Program-made: the position numbers and the translations under genes
DNA from: Streptomyces sp. OfavH-34-F
Lineage (GTDB): Bacteria; Actinomycetota; Actinomycetes; Streptomycetales; Streptomycetaceae
DNA length: 50,826 nucleotides
Assembly: GCF_022347745.1 (NCBI RefSeq)
Contig: NZ_JAKRGC010000014.1
Coordinates: forward strand, 1 to 50,826
Direction: 5' to 3'
Part shown: one piece after another, positions 25,402-36,740 of the stretch
Layout: the number at the start of each line of letters is the position of its first letter
Numbering within the stretch: the stretch's first letter is position 1
Notes under the pieces: generated by a model
What the model was told of the DNA's origin: nothing
What the model saw: the letters and a program-made list of their open reading frames with translations, nothing else
The model's database searches: none

Positions 25402-26166
25402 ATGCCGCCCTACGACCCGTCGACCTTTCCACCGTTCGCCGTCACCGTCGACCTCGTCGTGCTCACGGTGCGACGGCACGCCCTCTGTGCCCTGGTGGTC
25501 CGCCGGGGTGAGCCCCCCTTCCAGGGCAGGTGGGCGCTGCCCGGCGGCTTCGTCAAAGCCGACGAGGACCTCGGGGCCGCGGCTGCGCGGGAACTCGTTG
25601 AGGAGACCGGCCTGTGCGCGCAGGACCCGGCCGCCCCCGCCGTCGGCAACGGCGCGCACCTGGAGCAGCTCGCCACGTACGGCGATCCGGCACGTGACCC
25701 GAGAATGAGGGTGGTCAGCGTCGCCCATCTCGCGCTGGCCCCCGATCTGCCGGCCCCGCGGGCTGGTGGTGACGCGAACAGCGCGCGATGGGCGCCTGTG
25801 GAGGACCTACTGGGCCCGGAGGGCGGCTACGGCCCGGACGGGGAGCACCAGGCGCCGCTGGCCTTCGACCACGCCCGGATCCTCGCCGACGGAGTCGAGC
25901 GGGCGCGTTCCAAGATCGAGTACTCGTCGCTGGCCACGGCTTTCTGCCCGCCCGCCTTCACGGTCGGCGAGCTGCGTCGGGTGTACGAGGCGGTGTGGGG
26001 CGTGGTGCTCGATCCGAGGAACTTCCACCGCAAGGTGACGGGCACTCCGGGCTTCCTGGTGCCCACCGGTGGGACGACGACGCGGCAGGGGGGACGTCCC
26101 GCGCAGCTGTTCCGGTCGGGGACGGCGACGGTGCTCAACCCGCCGATGCTGAGGCCCGAGGTCTAG
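25402..26166 (+). CDS. Nudix protein with C-terminal winged helix (NrtR-like)
   Basis: 254 aa from the ATG at 25402; an upstream open stretch lacks a start signal. The Nudix box is complete: G-x5-E-x7-RELVEETGL in GGFVKADEDLGAAAARELVEETGL (first half to Gly-Ala-Ala, then the REL part) near residues 49-72. After about residue 165 a second domain, FTVGELRRVYEAVWG then LDPRNFHRKVTG, has the layout of the winged helix that ends NrtR regulators. NrtR proteins bind ADP-ribose and repress NAD genes; others are plain ADP-ribose pyrophosphatases. The intact box means catalysis is possible. No NAD gene is adjacent, so the target set is unknown. Confidence 0.85.
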   Translation: MPPYDPSTFPPFAVTVDLVVLTVRRHALCALVVRRGEPPFQGRWALPGGFVKADEDLGAAAARELVEETGLCAQDPAAPAVGNGAHLEQLATYGDPARDPRMRVVSVAHLALAPDLPAPRAGGDANSARWAPVEDLLGPEGGYGPDGEHQAPLAFDHARILADGVERARSKIEYSSLATAFCPPAFTVGELRRVYEAVWGVVLDPRNFHRKVTGTPGFLVPTGGTTTRQGGRPAQLFRSGTATVLNPPMLRPEV

Positions 26167-26374
26167 GGCCGGCCTGGAGTCCCTGATCGGGGGCATAAGC
26201 GGCCGGGGCGGAACGGCGCGGAGCGGTCTGGAGCGGCGCGGCAGGACTCGGAGCCGTGAACACGACGCGTACCAGCCTGCGTAAAAAGTCCTATATGTCG
26301 AGTTATCGTACTGCGGTACTCACTCGCCGCCGGGCGGTTCCGTTGTCGCCGTCCCATGTCCCGCGAGAGAAGCG

Positions 26375-28135
26375 ATGCTCCAGGCCATCGGACTCACCAG
26401 CGACCGCCCCCGCGAAAAAGCCCCCACCGTCCACGACCTCACCTTCGACGCGGAGCCGGGCTGCGTCACCGCTCTCCTCGGGGCACCGGGTTCCGGCAAG
26501 ACCACCGCTCTGCGGTTGATGCTCGAACTCGAGCAGGGGCGAGGCGTCACCTATTTCAGGGGAAGGCCGCTCCATCGGGTGCCGCGTCCGGCCGGCGAGG
26601 TGGGAGCGGTCCTCGGCGACGTGCCAGGACACCCGGCGCGCACTGTACGCGGCCAGCTGCGCATGCTCTGCGCCGTGGCGGACGCGCCCGTGTCGAGGGC
26701 TGACGAACTGCTCGACGCGGTGGGCCTGGCCGACCTGGCGGACCATCGCATCGGCGCGCTGTCCCTCGGTATGGACCGTCGCCTGGCCCTTGCCTGTGCC
26801 CTCCTCGGCGACCCCCACACCCTGCTCCTGGACGACCCCGCGCAAGGGCTCGGCCCGAGGGATGCCGACTGGTTGCGCCGGATGATGCGATCCCACGCCG
26901 ACCGGGGTGGAACCGTCCTGTTCACCACCAGCGATCCGCGCGAGGCCGCGCGCACGGCAGGGCATGTGGTCACCATCGCCGATGGGCGCCTGGTCGCCGA
27001 CCAGGACGGTGCGGCCTTCGCCAGGACCCGTATGCGGCCACGCGTGGCTGTCCGTTCCCCCCACGCCATCCGTCTCGCCACCCTCCTCAGCAGGGAAGCG
27101 CGCGCCGCCAGGCGGCCCGTCGAAGTCGTCACCGAAGGAGCCGGGCACCGGCTGTCCGTGTACGGCAGCAGTTGCGCGGAGGTCGGCGACGTCGCGTTCA
27201 GGCACGGACTTCCCGTCCACCAGCTGGCCGACGAGGTGGCCGACCCGGGCCCTTCGGCCGCAGTCGGCGACCTGGTCGCCTCGACGTCCCCCGCCGATTC
27301 CGCCGGACGCGTGCCCCGGCCCGCGGCGCACGACGCGCTGCCGCCCATCAGGCGACGGCCGGCGCGGGGCCCGCTGCGTCCCGTGCGCTACGAACTGCGG
27401 CGCCTGTTCGGCGTGCGGACCACGACCGTGATCATGGCCGTCGCTCTGGTCGCTTCCGTGGGCCTGTCCGTGATGTTGGCCCGTGACGGCCGTATCCCAC
27501 CCGCGCGTGTGGTCGCGGCCTGGCCCTCGTGGCTGCCGCTTCCGCCCGCCGCCCTCGGGGTCGGGCTGCTCGGAGCGCTCTCCTTCGGCGACGAGTTCCG
27601 CTACCCCGCACTCGCAGCCGGCCGGGGAACGGTGCCCCGCAGGCTCGGTCTGCTCGCCGCCAAGCTGGCGGTGACCGGAGGTGTGGGCCTTCTTCTGGGG
27701 TTGCTCGTCGTACTGGCCTCCGCGGAAACCGTGCGCCTCGTATATGGAGGAGACGTACTCCACGCCCCCGCGGACCTGCCATCCCTCGCGGTGAGCTGGG
27801 CGGGCCTGACCGTCGGCTGCGCCTGGGCAGGACTGCTGGGGGCGGGCGTCTTCAGGGTGACGGCCGCAGGCGTGGCCACCCTGCTCTCCGTACCGGTGGT
27901 GCTGGTGCCGATCATCGAGCGCCTGCCGAAGGCTTCGGCCACTCGTTCGATCGCCGGGCTTCCCGGACGGTTGCAGGAACTTGCCTGGCTCCAGTGGCCG
28001 GGGGAGGCGGACAGGTGGCTGCTGGCCGCGGTCCGGATCGTGACGCAACCAGTGGGTGCCGCTCTGGCCCTGTCGCTGTCCGGTCTCATCTGCGCGTTTC
28101 TCTTCACCAGCCTGCGAGGCAGGGTGCGTTGGTGA
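26375..28135 (+). CDS. One-chain ABC transporter (ATPase fused to ABC-2-like membrane domain), unusual catalytic residues
   Basis: 586 aa from the ATG at 26375, behind GAGAGAAG. Residues 1-215 are an ABC ATPase: Walker A LLGAPGSGKTTAL near 33, signature LSLGM near 130, Walker B LLLDDPAQGLGP near 150. The catalytic Glu after Walker B is Asp here, and the switch His is missing (VLFTTSDPREA where SSH is usual). A linker of about 115 residues follows, then about six hydrophobic segments (TTTVIMAVALVASVGLSVML ... LALSLSGLICAFLFTSL). Substrate unknown. It ends 158 bp before whiH on the same strand. 26167-26374 upstream holds an AT-rich patch (26281-26330) likely to contain its promoter. Confidence 0.85.
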   Translation: MLQAIGLTSDRPREKAPTVHDLTFDAEPGCVTALLGAPGSGKTTALRLMLELEQGRGVTYFRGRPLHRVPRPAGEVGAVLGDVPGHPARTVRGQLRMLCAVADAPVSRADELLDAVGLADLADHRIGALSLGMDRRLALACALLGDPHTLLLDDPAQGLGPRDADWLRRMMRSHADRGGTVLFTTSDPREAARTAGHVVTIADGRLVADQDGAAFARTRMRPRVAVRSPHAIRLATLLSREARAARRPVEVVTEGAGHRLSVYGSSCAEVGDVAFRHGLPVHQLADEVADPGPSAAVGDLVASTSPADSAGRVPRPAAHDALPPIRRRPARGPLRPVRYELRRLFGVRTTTVIMAVALVASVGLSVMLARDGRIPPARVVAAWPSWLPLPPAALGVGLLGALSFGDEFRYPALAAGRGTVPRRLGLLAAKLAVTGGVGLLLGLLVVLASAETVRLVYGGDVLHAPADLPSLAVSWAGLTVGCAWAGLLGAGVFRVTAAGVATLLSVPVVLVPIIERLPKASATRSIAGLPGRLQELAWLQWPGEADRWLLAAVRIVTQPVGAALALSLSGLICAFLFTSLRGRVRW

Positions 28136-28258
28136 CTTCGGGGCGCAATCGGACAGGTGCGGGGCCTCAGCTCTGACAAGGTGCCCGGTTTATACCAGTA
28201 AGGCGTCAATTGAGTGGGCGGAGGCGATCACCCTTTCGTGTGCTTTTCAGCAAAGACC

Positions 28259-28286
28259 TCAAGGGGTGGCTAGGACCCGCCGACAA
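28259..28286 (+). promoter_or_regulatory. Candidate sigma-WhiG promoter of whiH
   Basis: TCAA (28259-28262), 16 nt, then GCCGACAA (28279-28286). The WhiG/FliA-type consensus is TAAA-N15/16-GCCGATAA, so there is one mismatch in each element. whiH is a known WhiG target in S. coelicolor. The predicted transcription start (about 28292-28295) coincides with the GTG at 28294. Confidence 0.75.
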
Positions 28287-28293
28287 AGGATGC

Positions 28294-29181
28294 GTGAGTA
28301 CCCTTGCGCACACCATGATGACCACCGCCCGCTCTGCCGATGCCGGCCTCGCCGGCCCGGGCGAACTCGACCGCTACCCCTACCCCGAGACGCAGGCCGG
28401 TGAGCGTGCCGCCGCACGCTCCTGGGACGGTTCCGATGCCGAACTCGGCCGGGTGGGCCGACGGGGGTCGGCCAGTCGTGGCCGTGGACTCCACGGCCAG
28501 CTTGTTCAGCAATTGGGACAGATGATCGTCTCCGGGGATCTCGGCGCGGACCGTCCGCTGGTTCCGGAGGAGATCGGCCAGCGTTTCGAGGTTTCCAGGA
28601 CCGTCGTGCGGGAATCGCTTCGCGTGCTGGAGGCGAAGGGGCTGGTCAGTGCCCGCCCCAATGTCGGTACGCGCGTGCGGCCTGTCAGTGACTGGAATCT
28701 CCTCGATCCCGACATCATCGAATGGCGCGCCTTCGGCCCGCAGCGCGACGACCAGCGCCGCGAACTGGGTGACCTCAGGTGGACGATCGAGCCACTCGCC
28801 GCTCGTCTTGCCGCAGGACATGGGCGCGAGGACCTTCAGCAGCGCCTCGCCGACATGGTCGAGATCATGGGGCACGCCCTGGGCCAGGGCGACATGATCA
28901 CGTGTGCCCGTGCGGACGCCGAGTTCCACTCCCTGCTCATCCAGGCCGCAGGCAACCGGATGCTGGAGCACCTTTCCGGAATCGTCGCCGCCGCGCTGCA
29001 GGTCTCCGGTGGCCCGGCCACCGCGTGCGACCGGCCCAGTGAGACGTCGCTCGCCCTGCACGCGCGCATCGTGGACGCGCTCGCATCCGGTGACTCGGCC
29101 GGTTCCGAGGCGGCGATGCGTCAGTTGCTCGTGGGCCATCACGAGCCGGAACGGGTGGTACCGGCGCCGCGCGAGCACTGA
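28294..29181 (+). CDS. whiH: WhiH, GntR/FadR-type sporulation regulator
   Basis: 295 aa from the GTG at 28294; ATGs at 28315 and 28318 are alternatives. Residues 65-140 form the winged helix (LHGQLVQQLGQMIVSGDLG then LVPEEIGQRFEVSRTVVRESLRVLEAKGLV). The FCD effector domain follows, with ADAEFHSLL and LALHARIVDAL carrying the Asp/His residues that usually hold a metal near the ligand pocket. WhiH acts in aerial hyphae at sporulation septation. Identity rests on the family plus the position directly before hrdB and the WhiG-type promoter. The first 60 residues are variable and low-complexity. A 9-bp hairpin follows. Confidence 0.93.
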   Translation: MSTLAHTMMTTARSADAGLAGPGELDRYPYPETQAGERAAARSWDGSDAELGRVGRRGSASRGRGLHGQLVQQLGQMIVSGDLGADRPLVPEEIGQRFEVSRTVVRESLRVLEAKGLVSARPNVGTRVRPVSDWNLLDPDIIEWRAFGPQRDDQRRELGDLRWTIEPLAARLAAGHGREDLQQRLADMVEIMGHALGQGDMITCARADAEFHSLLIQAAGNRMLEHLSGIVAAALQVSGGPATACDRPSETSLALHARIVDALASGDSAGSEAAMRQLLVGHHEPERVVPAPREH

Positions 29182-29210
29182 CCTCGCGCGGTCGGGGTGT
29201 ACGCGCCACC

Positions 29211-29239
29211 TGCCGCCGGGTCCGTGCGATCCGGCGGCA
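29211..29239 (+). terminator. Terminator after whiH
   Basis: TGCCGCCGG and CCGGCGGCA arms with an 11-nt loop, 30 nt past the stop. It separates whiH from the hrdB promoters. Confidence 0.7.
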
Positions 29240-29311
29240 CAGGGGCGGAGAGATGTCGCCTTGGTCGTGTTCATCGCAAATGGGGTGTGACTCGGGCCAC
29301 GCGGATCGGAC

Positions 29312-29387
29312 GTAACACTCCTCGAAACAGCGCGATGACTTAAGAGGTGACCGCCGCAGAAGGAATACAGCAGTCGTTCAGGGCGCT
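29312..29387 (+). promoter_or_regulatory. Candidate hrdB promoter region, including a sigma-R-like element
   Basis: GGAAT at 29362-29366 followed after 18 nt by GCT (29385-29387) is close to the sigma-R consensus GGAAT-N18-GTT; hrdB is a known sigma-R target in S. coelicolor. GTAAC at 29312-29316 could be the -35 of a second, ECF-type promoter (hrdB is driven by ShbA), but I cannot place its -10 with confidence. No other gene lies in 29182-29501. Confidence 0.5.
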
Positions 29388-29501
29388 GTGCAGTTCTGAG
29401 GCATAGCCCGCGCCGTCGTGCATTCCCCGCCCGGCGGTCGTCGGTTCCAGCCCTCACCGGGCCGGGCCGGAAGCCGTTTCCATCGTTCCGAGAGGTTGTT
29501 C

Positions 29502-31049
<1,548 letters not shown>

Positions 31050-31069
31050 GCCGCGACCGGCCCGACACG

Positions 31070-31111
31070 GAGCGAGGGCCCGGCCCCCACGGGGGAGCCG
31101 GGCCCTCGCTC
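31070..31111 (+). terminator. Terminator after hrdB
   Basis: Perfect 15-bp arms (31070-31084 and 31097-31111) with a 12-nt loop that can itself pair (CCCC/GGGG). It lies 21 nt past the stop codon. Confidence 0.9.
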
Positions 31112-31199
31112 TGCTCGCTTCGAAGACTGCGAAGGTGCGGATCGGCGCCAGCGGAATGACTCTGGGTAGGCATGGTCCATCACAGAGTCAGGAGTACGC

Positions 31200-32030
31200 A
31201 TGTCCCGCACCGTCGTCCGTGCCATGACCGGGGCGCTCGCCCTTGCCGCCGCATCGGCCGTGATACCGCTCGCCTCCGCCGCTCCGGCCGTCCCCGACGG
31301 CATCATCATCGGGGGGCAGCCCGCTCATGTCGCGGACAGCCCGTGGGTGGTCGCGCTGTCCAGCCGTGACCGGTTCGGTGGTACCCGGGCCGGACAGTTC
31401 TGCGGCGGCGTCGTGGTGGAGCCCAAGAAGGTGCTCACGGCGGCGCACTGTCTCAGCCGGGAGGCACTGGGGACCGATGCCGACCAGGTGGGCGATCTGC
31501 GGGTCATCTCCGGCCGGGACGAGCTGAACGGTACCGGAGGCAAGGAGATCCCGGTGAGCGGGACCTGGGTCAACCCCTCATTCGACGCCACCACCAACAG
31601 CGGGGACCTCGCCGTGCTCACGCTGTCCCAAGCGCTGCCCGAGAGCGACGCGATCCCCATGGCGGAGGCCGGCGACCCGGCGTACCGGGCGGGTACCTCC
31701 GCGACCGTCTACGGCTGGGGCGACACCACGGGATACGGCGACTACGCGTCGTCACTCAGGTCCGCAGAGGTGAGCATTCTGCCCGACAGTTCGTGCGAGC
31801 AGGCCTACCCGGGCGGCAGGACCGGTACGTACGACGCGTCGTCGATGCTCTGCGCGGGTGAGCCCCAGGGGGGCTACGACGCATGCCAGGGGGACAGCGG
31901 AGGGCCCCTGGTGGCCCAGGGGAAGCTCGTGGGCCTGGTGTCGTGGGGGAACGGCTGTGGGGTCGCGGGGAGCCCCGGCGTCTACACGCGGATCTCCGCG
32001 GCCCTCGGCTGGCTGCCGGACGCAGGCTGA
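31200..32030 (+). CDS. Secreted trypsin-like serine protease (S1)
   Basis: 276 aa with AGGAG before the ATG. A signal peptide covers about residues 1-29 (basic start, ALALAAASAVIPLASA), a short propeptide follows, and mature protease would begin at IIIGGQ. The catalytic triad is His in LTAAHC, Asp in NSGDLAVL and Ser in CQGDSGGP. The Asp six residues before that Ser (DACQGDS) predicts cleavage after Arg/Lys. Paired cysteines are present as in extracellular trypsins. Streptomyces secrete such enzymes during growth-phase change and aerial development. It converges on the small zinc-ribbon gene. Confidence 0.95.
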   Translation: MSRTVVRAMTGALALAAASAVIPLASAAPAVPDGIIIGGQPAHVADSPWVVALSSRDRFGGTRAGQFCGGVVVEPKKVLTAAHCLSREALGTDADQVGDLRVISGRDELNGTGGKEIPVSGTWVNPSFDATTNSGDLAVLTLSQALPESDAIPMAEAGDPAYRAGTSATVYGWGDTTGYGDYASSLRSAEVSILPDSSCEQAYPGGRTGTYDASSMLCAGEPQGGYDACQGDSGGPLVAQGKLVGLVSWGNGCGVAGSPGVYTRISAALGWLPDAG

Positions 32031-32057
32031 ACCGCACAGCGCTCCACAGGTACGAGA

Positions 32058-32091
32058 ACGGGCGGCATCCCTCCGCAGGGAAGCCGCCCGT
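32058..32091. terminator. Terminator between the trypsin gene and the DUF7455 gene
   Basis: Outer 9-bp stem (32058-32066 with 32083-32091) and inner TCCCT/AGGGA stem with a 4-nt loop, between converging genes. Confidence 0.85.
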
Positions 32092-32136
32092 CGGCCGGTC
32101 CGGGACCGGCCCCTGGCTCGTCGGGGATGCGAGGTG

Positions 32137-32367
32137 TCAGTGTTCCTCTTCGGCGGCTTGGGCCTGCACGGCCGTCAGTCGGTCCGTCTCATCCTGTATT
32201 TCCGCGGCGATCTTCTTGAGTTCCGGCTCGAACTTGCGACCGTGGTGGGCGCAGAAGAGCAGTTCACCGCCACTGATGAGGACGACGCGCAGGTAGGCCT
32301 GGGCGCCGCAACGGTCACAGCGGTCTGCTGCGGTCAGCGGGCTCGCGGGGGTCAGAACAGTAGTCAC
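32137..32367 (-). CDS. DUF7455 small zinc-ribbon-like protein
   Basis: 76 aa, GTG start. One CDRCG motif near residue 17 and a later FCAHHGRKFEPEL near 39-51 supply two Cys, then Cys and two His, enough for one metal site. The C-terminus is an amphipathic helix (LKKIAAEIQDETDRLTAVQAQAAEEE). This short protein is widespread in actinobacteria beside hrdB/parE and has no known function to me. It is divergent from parE across a 434-bp gap. Confidence 0.85.
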   Translation of the reverse strand: MTTVLTPASPLTAADRCDRCGAQAYLRVVLISGGELLFCAHHGRKFEPELKKIAAEIQDETDRLTAVQAQAAEEEH

Positions 32368-32801
32368 GTCGCCTCTTCTCTAGCTCGACGAGCTGTCGTA
32401 CCAGGGTCAACATCCAACCAGGCCGAAAACGTTCCCGCTCGTGGCTTTTCTTTGAAACTTCTTCTCGGTATGGCTGTCTGTTGCCGGTTCGCGGCGAATG
32501 TGCCGTATTGCGTGGCGCTACGGTTTCGCGTTGCTTGGCTTGGTCAGTCCGGGCCGGCTGGCTTGCCGGTTGTTCATGAGGACGTGCCCGGAGCCTAAAT
32601 GGTTCATGCCTCGAAGGGAACGTGATGTGCACGTCACCTCGTGGGAGGATCGAACACCCATGCGAGTCTGGTTTAGTCTGAGGCTTCTTCGAGGGTGGCG
32701 TTTCACCCGCTCTACCAGGCATCGGTACCCTCACAGCGGCAACCGAAGCCGAGCCAGTGACCCACTGGGCCCCAAAAGAAATTCAGCGAGGAGCGAACCG
32801 C
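32368..32801. other. Divergent intergenic region before parE
   Basis: 434 bp, no gene seen. A near-perfect palindrome GTGATGTGCACGTCAC lies at 32622-32637. TAGTCT at 32673-32678, with TCGAAC 17 nt upstream, is the best parE promoter candidate. The Shine-Dalgarno of parE (GCGAGGAG) is near 32787. The first 230 bp are AT-richer than average. Confidence 0.5.
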
Positions 32802-34922
<2,121 letters not shown>

Positions 34923-34936
34923 GCACCGGCTCCGGG

Positions 34937-34974
34937 GTCGTCTCCACCCGTGGGTGGAGACGACATCTCCACCC
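34937..34974. promoter_or_regulatory. Perfect palindrome plus extra half-site upstream of the two-component operon
   Basis: 13-bp perfect arms (34937-34949 and 34952-34964) around GT, followed by a third TCTCCACCC at 34966-34974. It can act as parE terminator and also looks like a dimer site with an added half-site, about 45-80 bp before a candidate -10 (TAGCTT, near 35018). Confidence 0.65.
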
Positions 34975-35024
34975 ATGATCAACCCTGGAGCCGATCTGCC
35001 GAGCAGGGTCCTTCCGTAGCTTCG

Positions 35025-35053
35025 GAGATGCAGCACTTCTCGCATCTCGGAGG
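35025..35053 (+). promoter_or_regulatory. Leader hairpin next to the Shine-Dalgarno
   Basis: GAGATGC (35025-35031) and GCATCTC (35042-35048) pair over a 10-nt loop and abut GGAGG (35049-35053). Pairing could influence translation of the first gene of the operon. Confidence 0.4.
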
Positions 35054-35058
35054 CAGCC

Positions 35059-35577
35059 ATGTCCGGGCTCGACAACGCCCTGGTGATCATCGCGGTCATC
35101 GCTCTCGTCGTGGTCCGCCACTTATCGGCGGAGCGCGTCTCGGGCGACCGTCGCTGGTGGGCCCCGCCCGCAGTGCTGCTCTTCATGGCGCTGCGGGAGC
35201 CCGAACTGGTCGATCCGGACCACGAGATAGCCTCGGTCGCCCTTCTGTGCGCCGAACTGTTGGTCGGGCTGGCCACGGGCGCGGGATGGGCCTGGACGAT
35301 GCGCCTCTGGCGTGCCGAGGACGGCTCCGTGTGGAGCAGGGGCACCAAGGCCACCGTCCTGGTCTGGATCGCCGGCCTGGGCCTGCGGGCGGCCCTGTAC
35401 GGGACCGCGGTCCTGCTTGACGTGGACCAGGGCACCCCCACCCTGATGGCGGCTCTCGCGGCGACTCTGCTGGTGCGGACGGGGCTGCTGGCGCGCCGGG
35501 CCGCAGCGATACCCGCGCCGTGTCGGGAGCCCGCCGTCGGCGTCGCGCTGCGGCCGGAGTGGAAGGACCGCCTGTGA
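35059..35577 (+). CDS. DUF1453 (CcdC-like) membrane protein, first gene of the two-component operon
   Basis: 172 aa with four to five hydrophobic segments: NALVIIAVIALVVV, WWAPPAVLLFMAL, ASVALLCAELLVGLATGAGWAW, VLVWIAGLGLRAALYGTAVLL and TLMAALAATLLVRTGLL. The G-x-W-x-W-T-MRLWRAEDGSVWSRGT stretch is typical of the DUF1453/CcdC family. Its stop overlaps the kinase start (GTGA at 35574-35577), so the two are translationally coupled. It may be an accessory sensor or partner of the kinase in the membrane; that is inference from position. Confidence 0.85.
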   Translation: MSGLDNALVIIAVIALVVVRHLSAERVSGDRRWWAPPAVLLFMALREPELVDPDHEIASVALLCAELLVGLATGAGWAWTMRLWRAEDGSVWSRGTKATVLVWIAGLGLRAALYGTAVLLDVDQGTPTLMAALAATLLVRTGLLARRAAAIPAPCREPAVGVALRPEWKDRL

Positions 35578-36740
35578 CAGCCGTGACCTGGACGAGTTGG
35601 CCCCTGCGTGAGGCGCTCGCTCGGGACACCACCCGAAGCAGGGCGCGGGGCGTGATCGCCTGGAGCGTACGGGCCGGCCTGCTGACGCTGATGCTGTGGG
35701 GGACGTTCACCGGAGGGCTGTTCGGGCCCTGGGAGATCGCCGTCGGTCTGGTCGGGGTGCTCGTGTGCGCACTGGTCGCGGTGGCCTTCTTCCGGACCAC
35801 GATCGACCACCGGCTGTGGCCATCGCTGGGCCTGCTCGGGGCGCTGATGCTCGCCGCGCTCGGGGCGGAACAGACGGGGGCGACCGTGCCCGCAGTGGTC
35901 CTCTGGTGCGGCTGCGCGGTCACCTCCTTGGAGCGGTTGCCCCTGGCGGCGGGAGTCCCGGCCGCAGCGGTGGCGCTCGGCGGTTACGCGCTGGCGGACA
36001 CTGACGACTGGGCGACCACGGCGGTGACTGCGGCGGGACTGTGCCTCGCCGGGTACGTGCTCCGCCTGGATGCCGAGGCCCGCGGCAGCGCGCAACGGCT
36101 GCTCACGCAGGAACGGGCGGCCCGAGCGGTGGAGGCGGAGCGGGCCGCGCTGGACGAGCGGTCCCGCATCGCGCGGGAGATCCACGATGTGCTGGCACAC
36201 AGCCTCTCCGCGCAACTGGTCCACCTGGAGGCGGCAAGGCTGTTGATCGAACGGGAGCCGGCGGGCGAGTTCCGGGACCAGGTGCTGCAACGGGTGGTCG
36301 CGGCCCGGTCCATGGCCCGGGAAGGGCTCTCCGAGACCCGTCAGGCCCTCTCCGCGCTGCGGGGCGAGGTGTCACCCGTGGAGGACTTCCTGAGGCAGTT
36401 GGTGACGGCCGAGCCGTTTGAGGTCCGGGTGGAGGGAGAGCGGCGCCCGCTGACCGCGCACGCCTCGCAGGCGGTCCGGCGGGTCGCGCAGGAGGCGCTC
36501 ACCAACGCCCGCAAGCACGCGACCGGTGCCAGGGTGCTGATACGGCTGGAGTACCGGCCCGACGAAGTCGTGCTGGAGGTCAAGGACTCGGGTGGGCGGG
36601 GTCCGCGAGGGGAGTTGGCGGCCAGCGGCTCCGGATACGGTCTGCTCGGGATGCGGGAGCGCGCCGAACTGCTGGGCGGCACGCTGGACGTCGGTCCGGA
36701 CGAGGAGGGGTTCGTGGTGAGTCTGCGGGTGCCCGCGTGA
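35574..36740 (+). CDS. NarL-type sensor histidine kinase
   Basis: 388 aa from the GTG at 35574, overlapping the preceding stop. Up to about six hydrophobic segments fill residues 28-160. The phosphoacceptor block is SRIAREIHDVLAHSLSAQ near 198-215 (HisKA_3, His in EIHD). The ATPase has QEALTNARKHA near 303 and GYGLLGMRERAELLGG near 358. There is no large extracellular domain, so the signal is probably sensed in the membrane or through the DUF1453 partner. The stop overlaps the response regulator start (GTGA). Confidence 0.95.
   Translation: MTAVTWTSWPLREALARDTTRSRARGVIAWSVRAGLLTLMLWGTFTGGLFGPWEIAVGLVGVLVCALVAVAFFRTTIDHRLWPSLGLLGALMLAALGAEQTGATVPAVVLWCGCAVTSLERLPLAAGVPAAAVALGGYALADTDDWATTAVTAAGLCLAGYVLRLDAEARGSAQRLLTQERAARAVEAERAALDERSRIAREIHDVLAHSLSAQLVHLEAARLLIEREPAGEFRDQVLQRVVAARSMAREGLSETRQALSALRGEVSPVEDFLRQLVTAEPFEVRVEGERRPLTAHASQAVRRVAQEALTNARKHATGARVLIRLEYRPDEVVLEVKDSGGRGPRGELAASGSGYGLLGMRERAELLGGTLDVGPDEEGFVVSLRVPA

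Noticed and set aside
32640..32745. tRNA-like stretch on the minus strand (GGTAGAGCGG and a GTTCGATCC-like loop)
   Set aside because: The T stem has a mismatch, the D stem pairs only 2 bp, and no acceptor stem or sensible anticodon arm can be drawn.
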